Below are positions 24,901-56,426 of a stretch of DNA of 64,000 nucleotides, one piece after another; within the stretch, counting starts at the first letter, position 1, and the number at the start of each line of letters is the position of its first letter. This DNA comes from Atrichornis clamosus. Its lineage: Eukaryota; Chordata; Aves; Passeriformes; Menuridae. Both the position numbers and the translations under genes were made by a program. The notes beneath the pieces were generated by a model, which was given only the letters and a program-made list of their open reading frames with translations, was not told the DNA's origin and made no database searches. The DNA lies in contig WBMZ01002679.1 in the NCBI GenBank assembly GCA_013400975.1, positions 1-64,000 of the forward strand, given 5' to 3'.

Positions 24901-27900
24901 CCAGCAGTGTCAGGAGATCACTGCAGCATCCTCTGCAGCTTCCCAGTCACCTGGGGAGAGATGCAAAGAAAACTTAGGCTTGCAGCCCTTGCCAGTGACT
25001 CACCTCCCTCATTGTTTGCCTGAGGGTGGCTGCTCTGGACTGACCCAGCAGCTCTGGAGCTTGCACAGCCATGCTGGGATGGTCACAGTGCTGCTGGGAC
25101 CGTGGAGGGGGCCTTTGTGACAGTGGGGGAGAGGTCCTTGCAGCAGAGGGCTGGAAAGGACTTTGTGGTGACCAAGATTCACATATCTTTCAGAAGAGGC
25201 TGGGGAGGGTGACGAGGGGAATGCAGAAGCCACTCCATTCTCCAACGTGGCTCTTGGCAGGGACCAGCCCTACCTGCAAAACTGGGAGGAAAAGGAGGAT
25301 GGGGTGAGCCACAGGAAGCCTGGGGGCTGGTTCCTATGTCAGCTGAATCATTAGGATTCCCTCCAAATTAGCCAGGCAGCTGTGTCAGTGCCCAAGCCCG
25401 AGGGCTCTGGAACTTGCTGTGGGTTTTGGGGTGACCGAGTGCCTGTCTGTCCCATTCCTTACTCCTAAAGCAAAACTGGTATGTGCTGGGTTAATGGTCA
25501 CAGATATATGGGGTTTGAGTATTTTAAATTAGCTAATGCTGACTGACTGACCTTCTGATGTCAGGAGCTTTTGTCATGAAGAGGGAGCAAAGCCACAGGT
25601 TCCTCAGAAACAGGGAATACATACTGAGTCACTGCTCCAGACTAGGTCTAGCTCAGTCTTTTTTTTTTTAATCTGATGAAAAATGCCATATTAATACCTT
25701 TTGGTTGACACTTTAATGTGTCTCTGAAATGGCCTGTTTGAGTAAACAAGTTGATGTTGTTAATCAGTCATTGCAGAGATATTAAAGTAAGGCAGGCCTG
25801 GAAGGGATGGAGCACTTAGTTTTCAGACTAACACAGCTGCTAAGAAAACAATTCTTTCATTTGGATCAGCAGAAAATTCTAGCTCTGTTTCTGTTGGAAG
25901 TGTTCAAGTGGCTGTCAGGAAATATTTGGTTGTCGTGTGCTTTCAAATTTGAATAAATCCTCCAACTTTCAAGCCATTCAAAGACGTCTGAATGTCACTC
26001 CTTCATCAGTTTTTCACCGATCCTTTGTGCAGGATGTGGCTTCCAGGGCTTCCCCTCTTGGGGAAGAGTCTTGAGAACTTTTTTCTCTGTGCTTGAGTGT
26101 TTTTAAGTTGCAGTCTGAGCAGTTAATCCACCCAAATATCCTGGTTAGCTTCTGGCACTTGTGCTGGAAGTGCTGAGCGCCACAGCAGAGGCATCCCTCC
26201 AGTGACAGCCCCTGCAGTGCCGTGTCCCAGGTGGCTCACAGCTGTCAAAACACACACTGGGACAGCTTTCCTTGACCTGCTCCTATTGCAGTTCTGCCTG
26301 GAGAGCAAATAAACTAACCCCAATTCGGTGACTGCAGTGTGTTTAGAAGCTGTAAAATTTGTTTGCACAGGAACTTTATGCAGCCTCTCTCAGGGAAAGG
26401 GAGTTGATATTCCAAAACCTGAGACACACTTAAAGCAGCTCTGATCTGTATCACAGGTCAAGGTTTCAGAGGACAGGAGCAGGCTGCACCGTCTGCCAGC
26501 CACACTTCTGGGTTGGTGCTTTTGTGCATCCGTGTGTTACAGAGCTGCCCTTGCTTTTCTTCTCTGGGGTGAGGGATGAAGGCAGGATGAGAGGTCTGGA
26601 GCAGGAATTGCTTCCTTGTACACTTTGTTTGTCTGTGCGTTGACCGATGGACTGCCAGCCACCAGACTAAAACAAGTGTGAGATCACCAGCTCACTTGTG
26701 TCTCCTCTTTGCCTCTTGTTCTCTCTTCGTCCCTCTAAAATGGGTGTTTAAATGAGAGCTGGTCTCTGGCTGTCGTTGCACACCCTGGCAGAGGCTTTCT
26801 CACAGCAGGAGTGAGTGTGACGTGGTCAGGCGTGAGCAGCGTGCTGTGTCCCCCACAGGGCTTCGAGTGAGGCAGCTGATGTGTGATCCCTGTGCCAGTG
26901 TGATAAAAGGGCTTTTTATGTCCCACAGGACAAAGCCTCTTGTTTAAAAATGCAACTGAATGAAAAACACGATTCTGAATGCCCTAGACTCAGCTATTAA
27001 AAACAAACAAACATAAAACCCCCTGCACAACAAAAAAAGAGACAAGCTGCCCTGCCCCCAGGCCAGTGTGCCAATGATGGTGTAATACCTCTCCATTTCA
27101 GAAGAGCTCAGTGCAATTGTTTTGGGAGCTTGTAACTTTGTGGCCCACTAACCTTTTCACAGACTGTTTTGTTATATCATAACACCCTTTCCGCTTTCCA
27201 GACAGCCCTTACAAGGTCAGGTGTCTGCTTTTTCTCTGTTGGTTCAAATTCTCCCTCCCTCATCTCAAACAGAGAAACAGAAGGAAGAAGTGATATAAAA
27301 ACCGAGAGGAAAACCTATTTTATGGACTGATAGAGCTGAACAGCCTAGGGACTGGAAGGGAAAATTTTTTTTTTAGTGAAGACACATACAAAGAACTGCA
27401 GGGCATATCTAAAGCATGATATTTCCCTGATAAAGTCAAACAGAGCAGCTTTTTTGAAAGCTCTCAGCTTATGGTGGTGTTTGCTGCTTCTTTTGGTGTT
27501 AAAGATGTTAGATAGCAGCAAATTAAATTCCAATTAAGTGGTTAGATAATGATGCTTTGGGAAATCCCTTTTTAAGGGAAATCCTCATGGTTTGAAGATG
27601 AATTGGTGCAAATGAGAATTAGGAAGAAAGGAGAACTTGTGGAGGAGCTTTGGCTGCATTTTCAGTCTGTACCTCAGTGTCTCCTGCCTGGTAGCTCGTG
27701 CCACCTGCCTGAGTAGCCAAATCTGGCTCCATTCTTGGTAGCATTCCCCAAGAGTTTCTGCCAGTTGAGAAATCCATCTCCTGTATCATGCAACAAGCTT
27801 GCTCAGAGCTGATTTTCTTGCTGAACAACTCCTTTATCCCCTGGAAATAGCAGCCAGGTTCTGGTGGCACTGAGGCTTGGCTGGGGCACACGTGGGAGTG

Positions 27901-29813
27901 CTGCAGGGAAGGGTCAGCTCCAGGAATGGGGGTAGATCCCAGACTGGACATTGAGCAAGACAGTCAGCACTGCACACAGCATGCAAGAACTTGCATGGTA
28001 GCACTGCTGTGGTCAACTGGCCTAACTTGTGATCTCTGAAACAGTATAAAAATTTACTTTTATAATTTTTTTTTTACCTCTGTCAGTCTGATGCAGCTTT
28101 GCTGCAATTCCTCCCCCTGCCCTATCTTTTCAGCTTGAGCCCAGTGATAAAGTTGGTTGTCTTGCTGTTGATGGTGTTTACTGACTGTTCAACATCTTGT
28201 CACGTCTGCTGGCAGCTCTGCAGATGCTGGGAGGTGGGGTCTGATGTGCTTTCCTTCATGTCTCTGCGGTGATGCAACTTCTTGTTGACTTTCTGTGCTG
28301 CTAGCACCTGTCTGAGCTGCTTTCCCAGGTTGCCACACCAGCCCATCGCTCTCATCTCTAACAACTTCATTCTTTCCAGACTGAGTGAAGTGTTATGGAA
28401 AATGAATATTTACAGCTACAGGCAAACTTGTGTTCTTAAGTTAACAAGTGCTTGTGAAGGCAGCTGGGAGCCTCAGACAAAAGAGGGTTGCTAATCAGAG
28501 CAGAGGCATTTGTTAAACTGAGCCTCTTGTGGCTTGAGCCTCAAGCCAGAGCCAGCTCCTTCAGGATCCTGCCTTCTGACAGTCTGCAAACCTCAATGCA
28601 CCCCTGATCCTTCTGCTTACAGAGGAGGAGGCAGCTGTGTCTGTTCCCATAGGCAGAGGAGGAACCTTTTATTTCTCAACTTTGGGGATTGTAGTTAACA
28701 AAGTAGGAGCTGGAAAATCTCGGGATGCAAATCTCATTTGAAGTTGCACCGAGCCTGCCCAAATCCCCATTTTCACAGACCCTGAGCTAGAGTTTGCAGG
28801 GGTGCCAAAAGGTGCTTATCAGTGCCTGTGTTTTTGTCCATGGACAGGGATTGCCCTGTGAGTATTGTTGCATCAATTACTGCTCTCTCATGGTCATATC
28901 AGCCAGAGTGCCACCCAGGCGTCTGATGTCCTGTCACGCATGTCGTGGGAAGGGGACGTGGGTAGGTGACTGGCTTTCTCCCTTCCCTGTGGTGATACCT
29001 CCTGTCCAGGCTGGCTGGGTGGCACCTAATCAGTGCTTGGAAAGGAGGATGATAGCAGATGGGTGGAGGAACTCTGTGCTTCACTCTCTCTGTTTCTTAA
29101 ACACCAAGCAGATCTGATCCAAGTGGAGTTTCTGTGTACTCGGGGTTTCAGTGTTTCTCGTGCCTGCTGTTCTGTGCTTGCTCACGGTGCTCCTGCGGTG
29201 CAGGGGATCAGTGGCTGTACAAGCAGCCTGTTCCTTACGCTGCTTTTAGGGAGATTGACTCTGGGGAAACAAGCAGGTGTTGACTCAAACAGCTTTCTCG
29301 TAGAAAAGCAAACTATTTTGCTTTTTGCAAACAGTACCAGGTATGCTACTTTGTGCCAAAAGACCCTCTTCAGGTACTGTTCAGAATCTTTATTTGGGTT
29401 TGGTAGCTGTGTGCTCTGAGGACAGATAGGCAAGCAGAGCATTCAGTATCTCTTGCATTAATATTTTAACTCCGGATTCTGATTTTGTTCAAACTTGTGG
29501 AAAATCCCTGGATATGTGAGCTTTTTCTGACCTGCAGAATAGACTGACAGCAGGTGCCTTAATGTGTGCAGAACAGCATAGCCATAAAATAATATACAGA
29601 GCTAAATATTAACAAGGCTAATGGTTTTTTTGACTTGTTAAGGAGTGCATTTCCCATCTCTGAGTTTCACACATTTGTTTCCTTAGTGGAAAGATAAATG
29701 TGGTTCTGAGAACTGTAGCAACCTTGATACTGATTGTTGTTATGCTGCTGTTCAAAACTGCATGTTGTTGAATGGAGCCTGGTTTCATGCAGTGTTCTTT
29801 TTCTCTCTTTTAG
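18931..29813. other. Noncoding stretch, PLS3 intron upstream of the first coding exon
   Basis: Apart from the U2-like fragment listed separately, this 11-kb stretch holds nothing I can call. Open frames are short, overlap on both strands and resemble no family. The stretch ends with a pyrimidine-rich tract and AG at 29812-29813, the acceptor of the first coding exon of PLS3. Short homopolymer runs of T occur at about 19620 and 25660. Confidence 0.5.
19747..19795 (-). pseudogene. Degenerate U2 snRNA 5'-end-like fragment
   Basis: Read on the minus strand from 19795, the sequence begins ATCTCTCCTCAGCCTTTTGG and continues through the U2-like block GGCTAAGAGCAGGTGTACTA. It then resumes with CAGTTTAATA after what looks like a 10-base deletion. 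Against my knowledge of vertebrate U2, roughly 32 of the first 38 positions agree, including the highly characteristic GGCCTTTTGGCTAAGA-type segment with one or two changes. The branch-site pairing block is altered (GTACTA instead of GTAGTA) and homology stops after about 60 U2 positions. It is therefore a truncated, non-functional copy and not an active snRNA gene. No snRNA promoter element was recognised beside it. Confidence 0.65.
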
Positions 29814-49688
<19,875 letters not shown>

Positions 49689-50850
49689 AAGAGTTGATCC
49701 ATGTAAAGAAAAAAAACCAAACCAAAATGCAGCAAAAACCCAACCTGCCACCCTGGGTGCATGAGTAGCAGATCGGCTGTGACCACGTTGAAATGCTGTT
49801 GGCCTAGGAACTGTTGAAGTTCAAAGGACTTTGTTTTGCTTTGCAAAACTTACCAAAATTCTCAGGGAGAGGAGTTTTAACCAACAGACGTGCTCTTTTC
49901 CCAAAGGAAAGTGTAACTTATCAAGAGCTCACAGAAATGCATTCATAGCAGACCTGCATCTTGCAATACTGCTTTGGAGCTGTTTTCACTCCATTATTTC
50001 TCAGATACTTGATGTGTGGTTTTTTACCCCTGAGGGCTATAAGGTGGTTGGTATGAGTTGAAATGGAAGCAAATCTAAATTTTATCTGCAGTCCACTTTA
50101 ATTTCTATCATACAGTCCAAGCATATTCTAGGTTTGACCACATCCTTAATTTTGCAAATAAAGCTACAGTACAAGTTGGGATCTGCAGGCCAGCTCGCAG
50201 TGCTAAATGAGAAAAGTGTAATTAGGAAGGTGTTCTTCCTCTGGTATTCTTTGTACATGGTGCTTTTTTGTACATCTAACTATTTTGATTACTTTACAAA
50301 TAAAGCATGGCAGTTTTTTCTCTTGCTGCTTATAAAAAGTTTTTTGTTTGTTTTTTAAGGTTATACTACATATGATAATACCACCATCCTTGGACCTCTT
50401 GCAGTAACACATGATATCATGTTGCTGATGGCACGGTTACACCTGAGAATGGAAGTGAATGCATTTTTGTATGCATCTTGGTTCAGTTCTGTGCACCTAG
50501 AAAATAATTTTTACAAAAATCTGCATGAAAACTATAACTTTTTTATTTAAGATGCTGTTAGATACAAAACCACACTACATTGAGGAGAGGTTTTGTGCAG
50601 GGAAGAGGCAAATGGTATAAACAGTTCAATAAAGTGAACAGCAAATATGCTGGAATATAAAATTATTTTTACAGATAAATGGAAGCATTGTCGCCAAAGA
50701 AGGAAGATGCTGTATCCATAGGATTTAATATTATCTTGCTTTGGCAAGCTGTTTGCTATATTTTGAGATCATATTGCTATTCCAAGCTATTCAAAGTGAT
50801 GTAATATGGTGGCAAAGCATTAGTTGAAATAAAAACATTTAAATACACGC
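49689..50850 (+). other. PLS3: PLS3 3' untranslated region (end approximate)
   Basis: AT-rich sequence after the stop carries four canonical AATAAA signals, at 50157-50162, 50299-50304, 50628-50633 and 50828-50833. No splice acceptor or reading frame of note lies within it. The actual cleavage site cannot be chosen from sequence. The signal at 50299 would give a UTR of about 630 nt and the one at 50828 about 1.16 kb, so alternative polyadenylation is plausible. Confidence 0.75.
50299..50304 (+). promoter_or_regulatory. PLS3: Poly(A) signal AATAAA, candidate main PLS3 site
   Basis: The hexamer sits in CAAATAAAGCATGG and is followed within about 40 bases by T- and G/T-rich sequence (from 50310), the expected arrangement of a downstream element. 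Other AATAAA copies at 50157, 50628 and 50828 are alternatives. Confidence 0.6.
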
Positions 50851-53800
50851 TTCTCTCCTTATTTGCACTGACCCGGCATGGCAGCCTGTCTTGAGCTGCA
50901 GCTGGTGCTTCTGGCTGCAGTGCCACACACCATCTTTCCTCATCTTGAGTGGCCAGATGTGAATCTGGTCTCTTGTACTGGTCCTTCAGAGCTTGTTGAG
51001 AGGTTGGTGCTGCTGGGAGCACAGCCGGGAGAGGTCCATCGAAAGCAAAGGCAGGACACGTTTGTTTGAAGCAGCAGCTTCTTACGTACTGTTGTGTCTT
51101 TTGGGCTTCAGAGACTAAAATTTGTAATTGAGCGAAAGGGACTTAATTTTTCATGTGCAGGAGATGAAAAAAGGGCAGGTGAAAGGGAGGGATGTGACAG
51201 GGAGCTGCAGAGGGGCTGGTGCACCTGGGGGAGATAAGCAGGAGCCATTCCTGCTGGGAGCACTCCCTGCTCCACGTGTGCTGGAGTGTCAGCAAACCAC
51301 CCCAGTGATTTACTGCACAAAGCCTCACGCACAACCGGCTGGGAACTTTCCACTGGTACAATCTTTTTGTAAGAAAATATGTTAACAAAGCTTCCTACAG
51401 GAAACTGCATGTTTTCACTCAAGATGGAGCGATAGACCGTAAGTAGAGTCGCAGCTGTCACACTGAAACAGTGGGTTGGTGATTTATAGCACTGGCTGGG
51501 GGGTGTGGTATAAATTTTGACCTTAAGGTTGAAATTCTTGGACTTTGGAAGTGGCCCCGTGCATCTCACTTGCTTCTGTTGCCTTCTGCTATCAGGTTAA
51601 AGGGGGAGAAATGGATACTTTGACACTTACAGAATGGGAAAGCATCTCCTCGTTGTGCTGGATGTCTTTAAGAAAGGAAATTTTTGGGTCCAGGCAAAGC
51701 AGATCTCTCACACTGAAGGTCCAGTGCAGGGCAGTCAGGACCTACGCCAGTGCTTTGTCATCAGAAAAGACTAACAAGCAGGTTTTCTAGTAGTTTGTTT
51801 TGTCAAACACACCTAAAAGTTTCCAACAGGAGCCAGAGATGTAAACTTTAGCACGTCTTTCTTCTTGCAAGTCTTTTTGCTCTTTCATACTAAATTATTT
51901 ATTAATATTTTTACTTGGTTTTGTTTCTCCAATTACGTGCTTTTTGTTTCCAAGGTTTTTAGCAGTGTCAGTTTTGTTCATATTGAAAATTTTTTTAAAC
52001 AGTTGAGCTTGTTGCTGCCTTGGTGGGTCTGTGTTGTCCTTATCCTTAATCTGAAGCTTCTCCTTCAAATGTCTTTCCAAGCCCAGACTGCATCTTCAAG
52101 GCCTGTATTTTCTGGTAGAAAGCTTTCCATTTTATTCCTTGCAAGTTTCATTTTTTGTGAATTAAAAATGTAGCCACACGTTCTTCCTGAGCTTACTGTG
52201 TACAGCTAAATATTTCTATTGCTGTTTTATCATAGCACAGAAGAAGCAATTTAGTTGTGCTCGTGTCACTGTTTAATGAGGTGGTGGTGTAAAAGTGTAA
52301 GGAATATTTTCTCTAAGCATTCAAAGGAGACAAGGCTCTCCTCCTTATAAATTCTTCACTAATTTGTATTATTCAATGGAAAAAATCTTTTAGGAACTTG
52401 AAAAATTGCTGAGGTGGACTTCGCTCGCTTGTTTTTGCTTCTCCCTTTTTCTCTTGGAGCTTGATAGAGAGGAATGCAAAAGAGACTGGAGGTTTTTTGC
52501 ACTACTTCCCAAAGTATGTGAAGCTGAGGAAAGTGAGAATGGAGAAACAGCACACAAAAAGTAAGCAGAAATGTATTGTATTGACTATTGAGTATTTTGC
52601 ACAAACCTACCAGAAATTTGATAACAAGGATTATGCAGTGTGTGGTTTTGTTGTGCAGCCCCACTTTGTTCCTTCACTGGTGCAACAGCAAAGGTTGGTC
52701 TTACTCTACGCTCCATTGCAGATTTCCCCTGTCGAAATGTGCTGGTTTGTGTGTTTCCAGCCCTAAACAAAGGTTTATTTCTCTCTTACCTCTTACCAGC
52801 TTGCAACAGGGCTTCTTACTAAATTCCTGAACTCGTCCGAAGGTGGAAGCTCAAGAAACACTGTGAGGCACAAATGCTGTCTGTGCAGGTTATTTCTCCT
52901 GTGTGCTGGCAGCCCAGCCAAGGGAAGACCATGGCATTTCTGCAGGCAGGGCAGGTCTCCGAGGGCGTCCTTGCTCCCTCTGCCCGTGGTGCAATTTAAT
53001 CTCTGCAGGAAATGCAGACCTGCTGTTGATTGTGCCTGGTGCCTGGAGGGTGGGCATTGCCATCACCAGTACTACGCCAAGACTCCTTGGCTGGGCGCTG
53101 GCAAATGGTGTTGCTGGTTCTGGAGGTTGTGGGGCTGCTCCCGTGACCCAGCACGGGAAGTGCTTCCTGCAGAGCAGAGGGGTTCCCCCTGCAAGGGGCT
53201 CTGTGCCAGGCAGGGATTTAGCCCAGCGAGGTGTTGTATCCATCCGGGAACATACTGCAAGTCAACAATTCACAAAGGAAAAAGCGTCCAACAACACTTA
53301 ATGTTTCTGGATGTGACCATCAGTGGACAAGGGTCTTTAATATGCCTGCAGAAATGGCAAATTCCATTTGGGAGGATGGGGGCTAGTCTGTGCGAGGGAG
53401 AAAAGAAAGGTGAGTGCTGGTGTGATGAAGGCATCATGATGACCCATCAGTGTCTCCCAGCAGCTGGAGGGAGGCAAACTGGGGGTATGGCACTGGTGTG
53501 GTGCTGTGACAAAGCTCCCTGACAGTGTGCTGGGAGACACGACTCGTACAGACCACCCCTGGGACAGACACCCTCTCTGCAGGGGTAAATGCAGAGCCAC
53601 CTTAGCTGAGGCTCAGTGCTGTGAGGAGCAACTCAGTGATAAAATGTTTTATTTGGTGGTATTTTTACCCTGTCCTCTAACACTGCCTTACATTCTAACA
53701 GCAGAGCTCCTCGTGTGCCCACTGTGGGAAGATACCACATGTTCACAGAGATGCTGGTGGACCGGGCCTTTTCTAGGGACTCCAGATCTGCTGGAACACA

Positions 53801-54039
53801 TGCAATTTATTCCTATTTCAGCAATACTTGCAATATGGGCTGGACACAGGAAGGCAGCCCTTCCCTGGGAGGTCATACCTGGCTGTGGTCAGTTGGGAAG
53901 GGGGGAGGACAGAGGGATACAGGCTTCCTGGCCCCATGCCACCAGCACAAACCCCAGCCCTGAATTTGCTAATGGGAGCATTTGCATTGAATTTTGATGT
54001 TAGCATTTCAGATTTTAGCATTGCCTGTGAGTGAAACCA
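50851..54039. other. Intergenic region between convergent PLS3 and nyctalopin-like gene
   Basis: The longest frames (219 codons at 52863-53522 and 163 codons at 53506-53997, both +) overlap other open frames and match no family I know. Composition is slightly GC-raised around 52900-53250. I see no RNA gene or intact transposon. Confidence 0.5.
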
Positions 54040-54063
54040 TTTATTCCTATATAATAAAATCCC

Positions 54064-54069
54064 TTTATT
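54064..54069 (-). promoter_or_regulatory. Poly(A) signal of the nyctalopin-like gene
   Basis: TTTATT on the + strand reads AATAAA on the minus strand, about 94 bases past the stop codon. A second copy lies at 54040-54045. A short 3' UTR is therefore expected, leaving about 3.2 kb between the two convergent genes. Confidence 0.6.
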
Positions 54070-54162
54070 TCCATATAAAATCCACCCGTCATGAAAACCA
54101 CCACTTACGAACAAACAGCAAGAAAACAAATAAGTAGCCTCCCCTTTATCATTGAAACGTCA

Positions 54163-55482
54163 TCAAAACGTGGCTATTGAGGTGCCCCATCCCCTCACGT
54201 TGTACCACGTGTGGCAGGCAAGTGCCATCAGGATGAGCTGGCCGGGCAGAGCGGGGGGCCCGGGAGCCACACTGGTGCCAGCCACCCTGCACTTGTCCTC
54301 GCTCGCCAGCTCCGGTGGCACCGTGCAGTCCACCAGGTCCCCGGGGCGGGGGTCATCGGGCACCGTGGTGTTGGGAGGGCCCAGGAAGGTGCAGTCCAGC
54401 CCCTGGATCACGGCCCTGCGCGTCGCCGTCCACCGCCAGAACCAGAGCATCCTGCAGTCGCACCTCCAGGGGTTGTGGGACAGGAACACGTGCTTCAGCT
54501 TGGTCAGTTCGGCGAACAGGCGGATGGGGAGGGAGCTGAGGTTGTTTTTGCTCAGGTGGAGGAAGTGCAGCTTGTTTAAGTACAAAAAAGCAGAGTCTGA
54601 GATCGAGGAGATCTGGTTGTTGTTCAGGTACAAGTTTCTCAAGTTGAGCAGGTGTCTGAAGGTGCAGCCGACAGCAGTGATTCTGTTGGCTTCGAGGTGC
54701 ATGGTCTTGAGCTGGATCAACCCATCAAAAAGCTGATTAGGCAAATCAGTGATGAAGTTGTGTCCTAAATTTAACATGCCCAACCTGAGAAGCTTTGTGA
54801 AAGCTCCATCTTGAATGATCCATATCCGATTCTTCCTGAGATTCAGATCATACAGGGCTTCCAGGTCCTTCAGTGAATCTCTGCCGATGGCTTCTATGTG
54901 ATTGCCCTCCAGGGACAGCCTCGTGAGGCTAGAGAGGTTCCTAAAGGCTTGTGGGACATACCGCATGTTATTGGAGGCTAAATCCAGCCTTTCTAAAGAA
55001 GGCAAATGTGAAAATAGAAGTGGGTGGATTTCGAAGATGTTGCAGTGGGACAAATCCAGGCTGATGAGGTTTAATAGTCCTCTGAAAGTGTTTGCGTGCA
55101 GGTAGGTGAGGCGTGAGTTCCTGCTGAGGTGCAGCTCTCGCAGCTTGCTGAGAGCGTGGAAGGTTCCTGGGGTCAGGAAAGTCAGATTGTTCCCATCTAG
55201 CCAGAGGCTGTGAAGGAAAGTCAGGTTTCTGAAGGTGTTGGTGGTGAGAATCCGCAAATAATTATTGGAGAGGTTTAGAGAGATGGTGGATGCTGCTATT
55301 TCTCCAGGGAGGGCTCTCAGCCCAGCTCTGTTGCAGAGGATAGTCTCTTCAGGTGTACATTTGCACATGCTTGGGCATGAATCGGAGACATTCAGACCCA
55401 GCCCAGCCTCTGCTGCACAAATAAATATAAATATAACAAGAAAGAACATGACCAGCCACACATCAGCCACTGCATCTAATAC
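54163..55482 (-). CDS. Nyctalopin-like small leucine-rich-repeat protein, main coding exon
   Basis: One uninterrupted frame ends at TGA (54163-54165). Numbered from the ATG at 55447-55449 (428 residues), it has a hydrophobic signal segment (1-15, MFFLVIFIFICAAEA) and an LRRNT cap with Cys25, 29, 31 and 39. About eleven 24-residue LRRs follow at about 53-325. An LRRCT cap has NPWRCDC with Cys330, 332, 353 and 375, and a hydrophobic tail at about 398-412 could be a GPI or membrane anchor. N-glycosylation sequons occur at N20, N59, N75, N88, N171, N303 and N360. The pattern TYLHANTFRGL and the FLTPGTFHAL repeat closely parallel nyctalopin. NYX works at ON-bipolar cell dendrites in the retina with TRPM1, and whether this paralogue or orthologue does the same is inference. 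A strong pyrimidine tract ending CATCAG (AG at 55483-55484, minus strand) marks an acceptor. The exon would then add 11 codons (VLDAVADVWLV) before that ATG. CHAD- or tsukushi-type LRR proteins are less similar. Confidence 0.88.
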   Translation of the reverse strand, partial: VLDAVADVWLVMFFLVIFIFICAAEAGLGLNVSDSCPSMCKCTPEETILCNRAGLRALPGEIAASTISLNLSNNYLRILTTNTFRNLTFLHSLWLDGNNLTFLTPGTFHALSKLRELHLSRNSRLTYLHANTFRGLLNLISLDLSHCNIFEIHPLLFSHLPSLERLDLASNNMRYVPQAFRNLSSLTRLSLEGNHIEAIGRDSLKDLEALYDLNLRKNRIWIIQDGAFTKLLRLGMLNLGHNFITDLPNQLFDGLIQLKTMHLEANRITAVGCTFRHLLNLRNLYLNNNQISSISDSAFLYLNKLHFLHLSKNNLSSLPIRLFAELTKLKHVFLSHNPWRCDCRMLWFWRWTATRRAVIQGLDCTFLGPPNTTVPDDPRPGDLVDCTVPPELASEDKCRVAGTSVAPGPPALPGQLILMALACHTWYNVRGWGTSIATF

Positions 55483-56423
55483 CTGATGGACAGTAGAGAA
55501 GGAGGCAAGAAAAAGAGCGTGTACCTTTTGGGCAGGTGGACCGCGGGCACCGCAGGGTCGGTCAGACTGTGCACACTGAAATCAGCTGGTTCTTCCTGCT
55601 GCAGCCCGGTGGGGATTAAGTATTGAGGCACATAAAAGCCGATTAAGTGCTGCCCTGAGAGGCAGGGAGATTTCTCAGCCCAGCATCATGCTCTCACCGT
55701 GGTTTTTGCCACCTCCTGCCCTCTGCAAACAGCAAGAGGTAACAGACTTTCCTCAGCATCTGTCTGGGAGAGGATCCTGCTCGTGGGTTATCGTTGTTCT
55801 CAGAGTCTGCTTGGCAGTTTGCTCAAAAAAACTCTGTTCTTGGGGGGAATTTTTGTGTTTGTCTCCAGCTAGAGCTTCAGCAAAGGCAGCTGAGGGTGGC
55901 TCTGCCGTCCCGGTGTGAGATGAGGGCTCTCACCCTGGCATGGCTGCACACAGTTGCAGATGCCCTGAACTCAGACTGAGGGAAATGGAGCTGTGACTGA
56001 GCCCTGAGCACAGCCCTGGTGATGGCTGTGACTCCTCTGCAGTAAAATGGGAGACTCTCCGGAGCTGTGCAAGCCTCACACTCCCCACCAGCCAGGAAAG
56101 TGCAGGGGAGTGCTGTGCCCTGGTGGAGCCTCTTCTTGGGATAAGTCCCAAGCCATCTATGAGTGGTAAAAGATGAAACCCCGTGGTCAAAACACTGAGC
56201 ACCCCAAGGGCACGTGGCCCTTCCCAGGACACTGCCTGCCTCCAGCAGGTCTGAAGATGCCACTGAGCATCTGGAGCTGGGCTTGGGTCCTTAGAAACTT
56301 GTGTCCTTGACCTTGCTCTGTTTTTTATCCTATATTCACAGTGCAAAGGGAAAATGTAGTTGGGCTGATTGATGTGCCCAACAGCCAGGGAGCAGCAATC
56401 TGCTGACTGATCATTTTGCTTAC
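55483..56423 (-). other. Putative intron / upstream region of the nyctalopin-like gene
   Basis: On the minus strand this begins GTAAGC and ends in a long pyrimidine tract CTCTTTTTCTTGCCTCC...CATCAG. It contains TAATCC (minus; + strand GGATTA at 55613-55618) and a TAATC half site about 25 bases away (minus; + strand GATTA at 55641-55645). These match the core of K50 homeodomain sites such as those of CRX/OTX2. No coding frame is supported here. Confidence 0.4.
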
Positions 56424-56426
56424 CAT
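56424..56426 (-). CDS. Candidate first coding exon end of the nyctalopin-like gene (ATG at the splice donor)
   Basis: On the minus strand the sequence CCTGGCATG|GTAAGCAA places an ATG as the last codon of a putative exon, directly before a good donor. Joined to the acceptor at 55482/55483 it gives ATG|GTA TTA GAT and so on, in the correct phase, with a near-ideal Kozak context (GGCATGG). The intron would be 941 bases and the protein 440 residues. Two other donor-like sites nearby (minus strand, about 55695 and 55931) lack a usable ATG or give a stop. If this exon is not used, translation would have to start at the ATG at 55447-55449, behind two out-of-frame ATGs. The 5' extent of the exon is unknown. 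Confidence 0.45.

Noticed and set aside
52863..53522. 219-codon open frame on the + strand
   Set aside because: A second long + frame (52903-53301) and minus frames overlap it. It is Cys/Trp-rich, matches no family I know and has no splice or promoter context, so it fits chance openness in GC-raised DNA.
55468..55470. GTG as start of the LRR protein
   Set aside because: GTG is a bacterial-style start. In a vertebrate gene the ATG at 55447-55449, or an upstream spliced ATG, is required.
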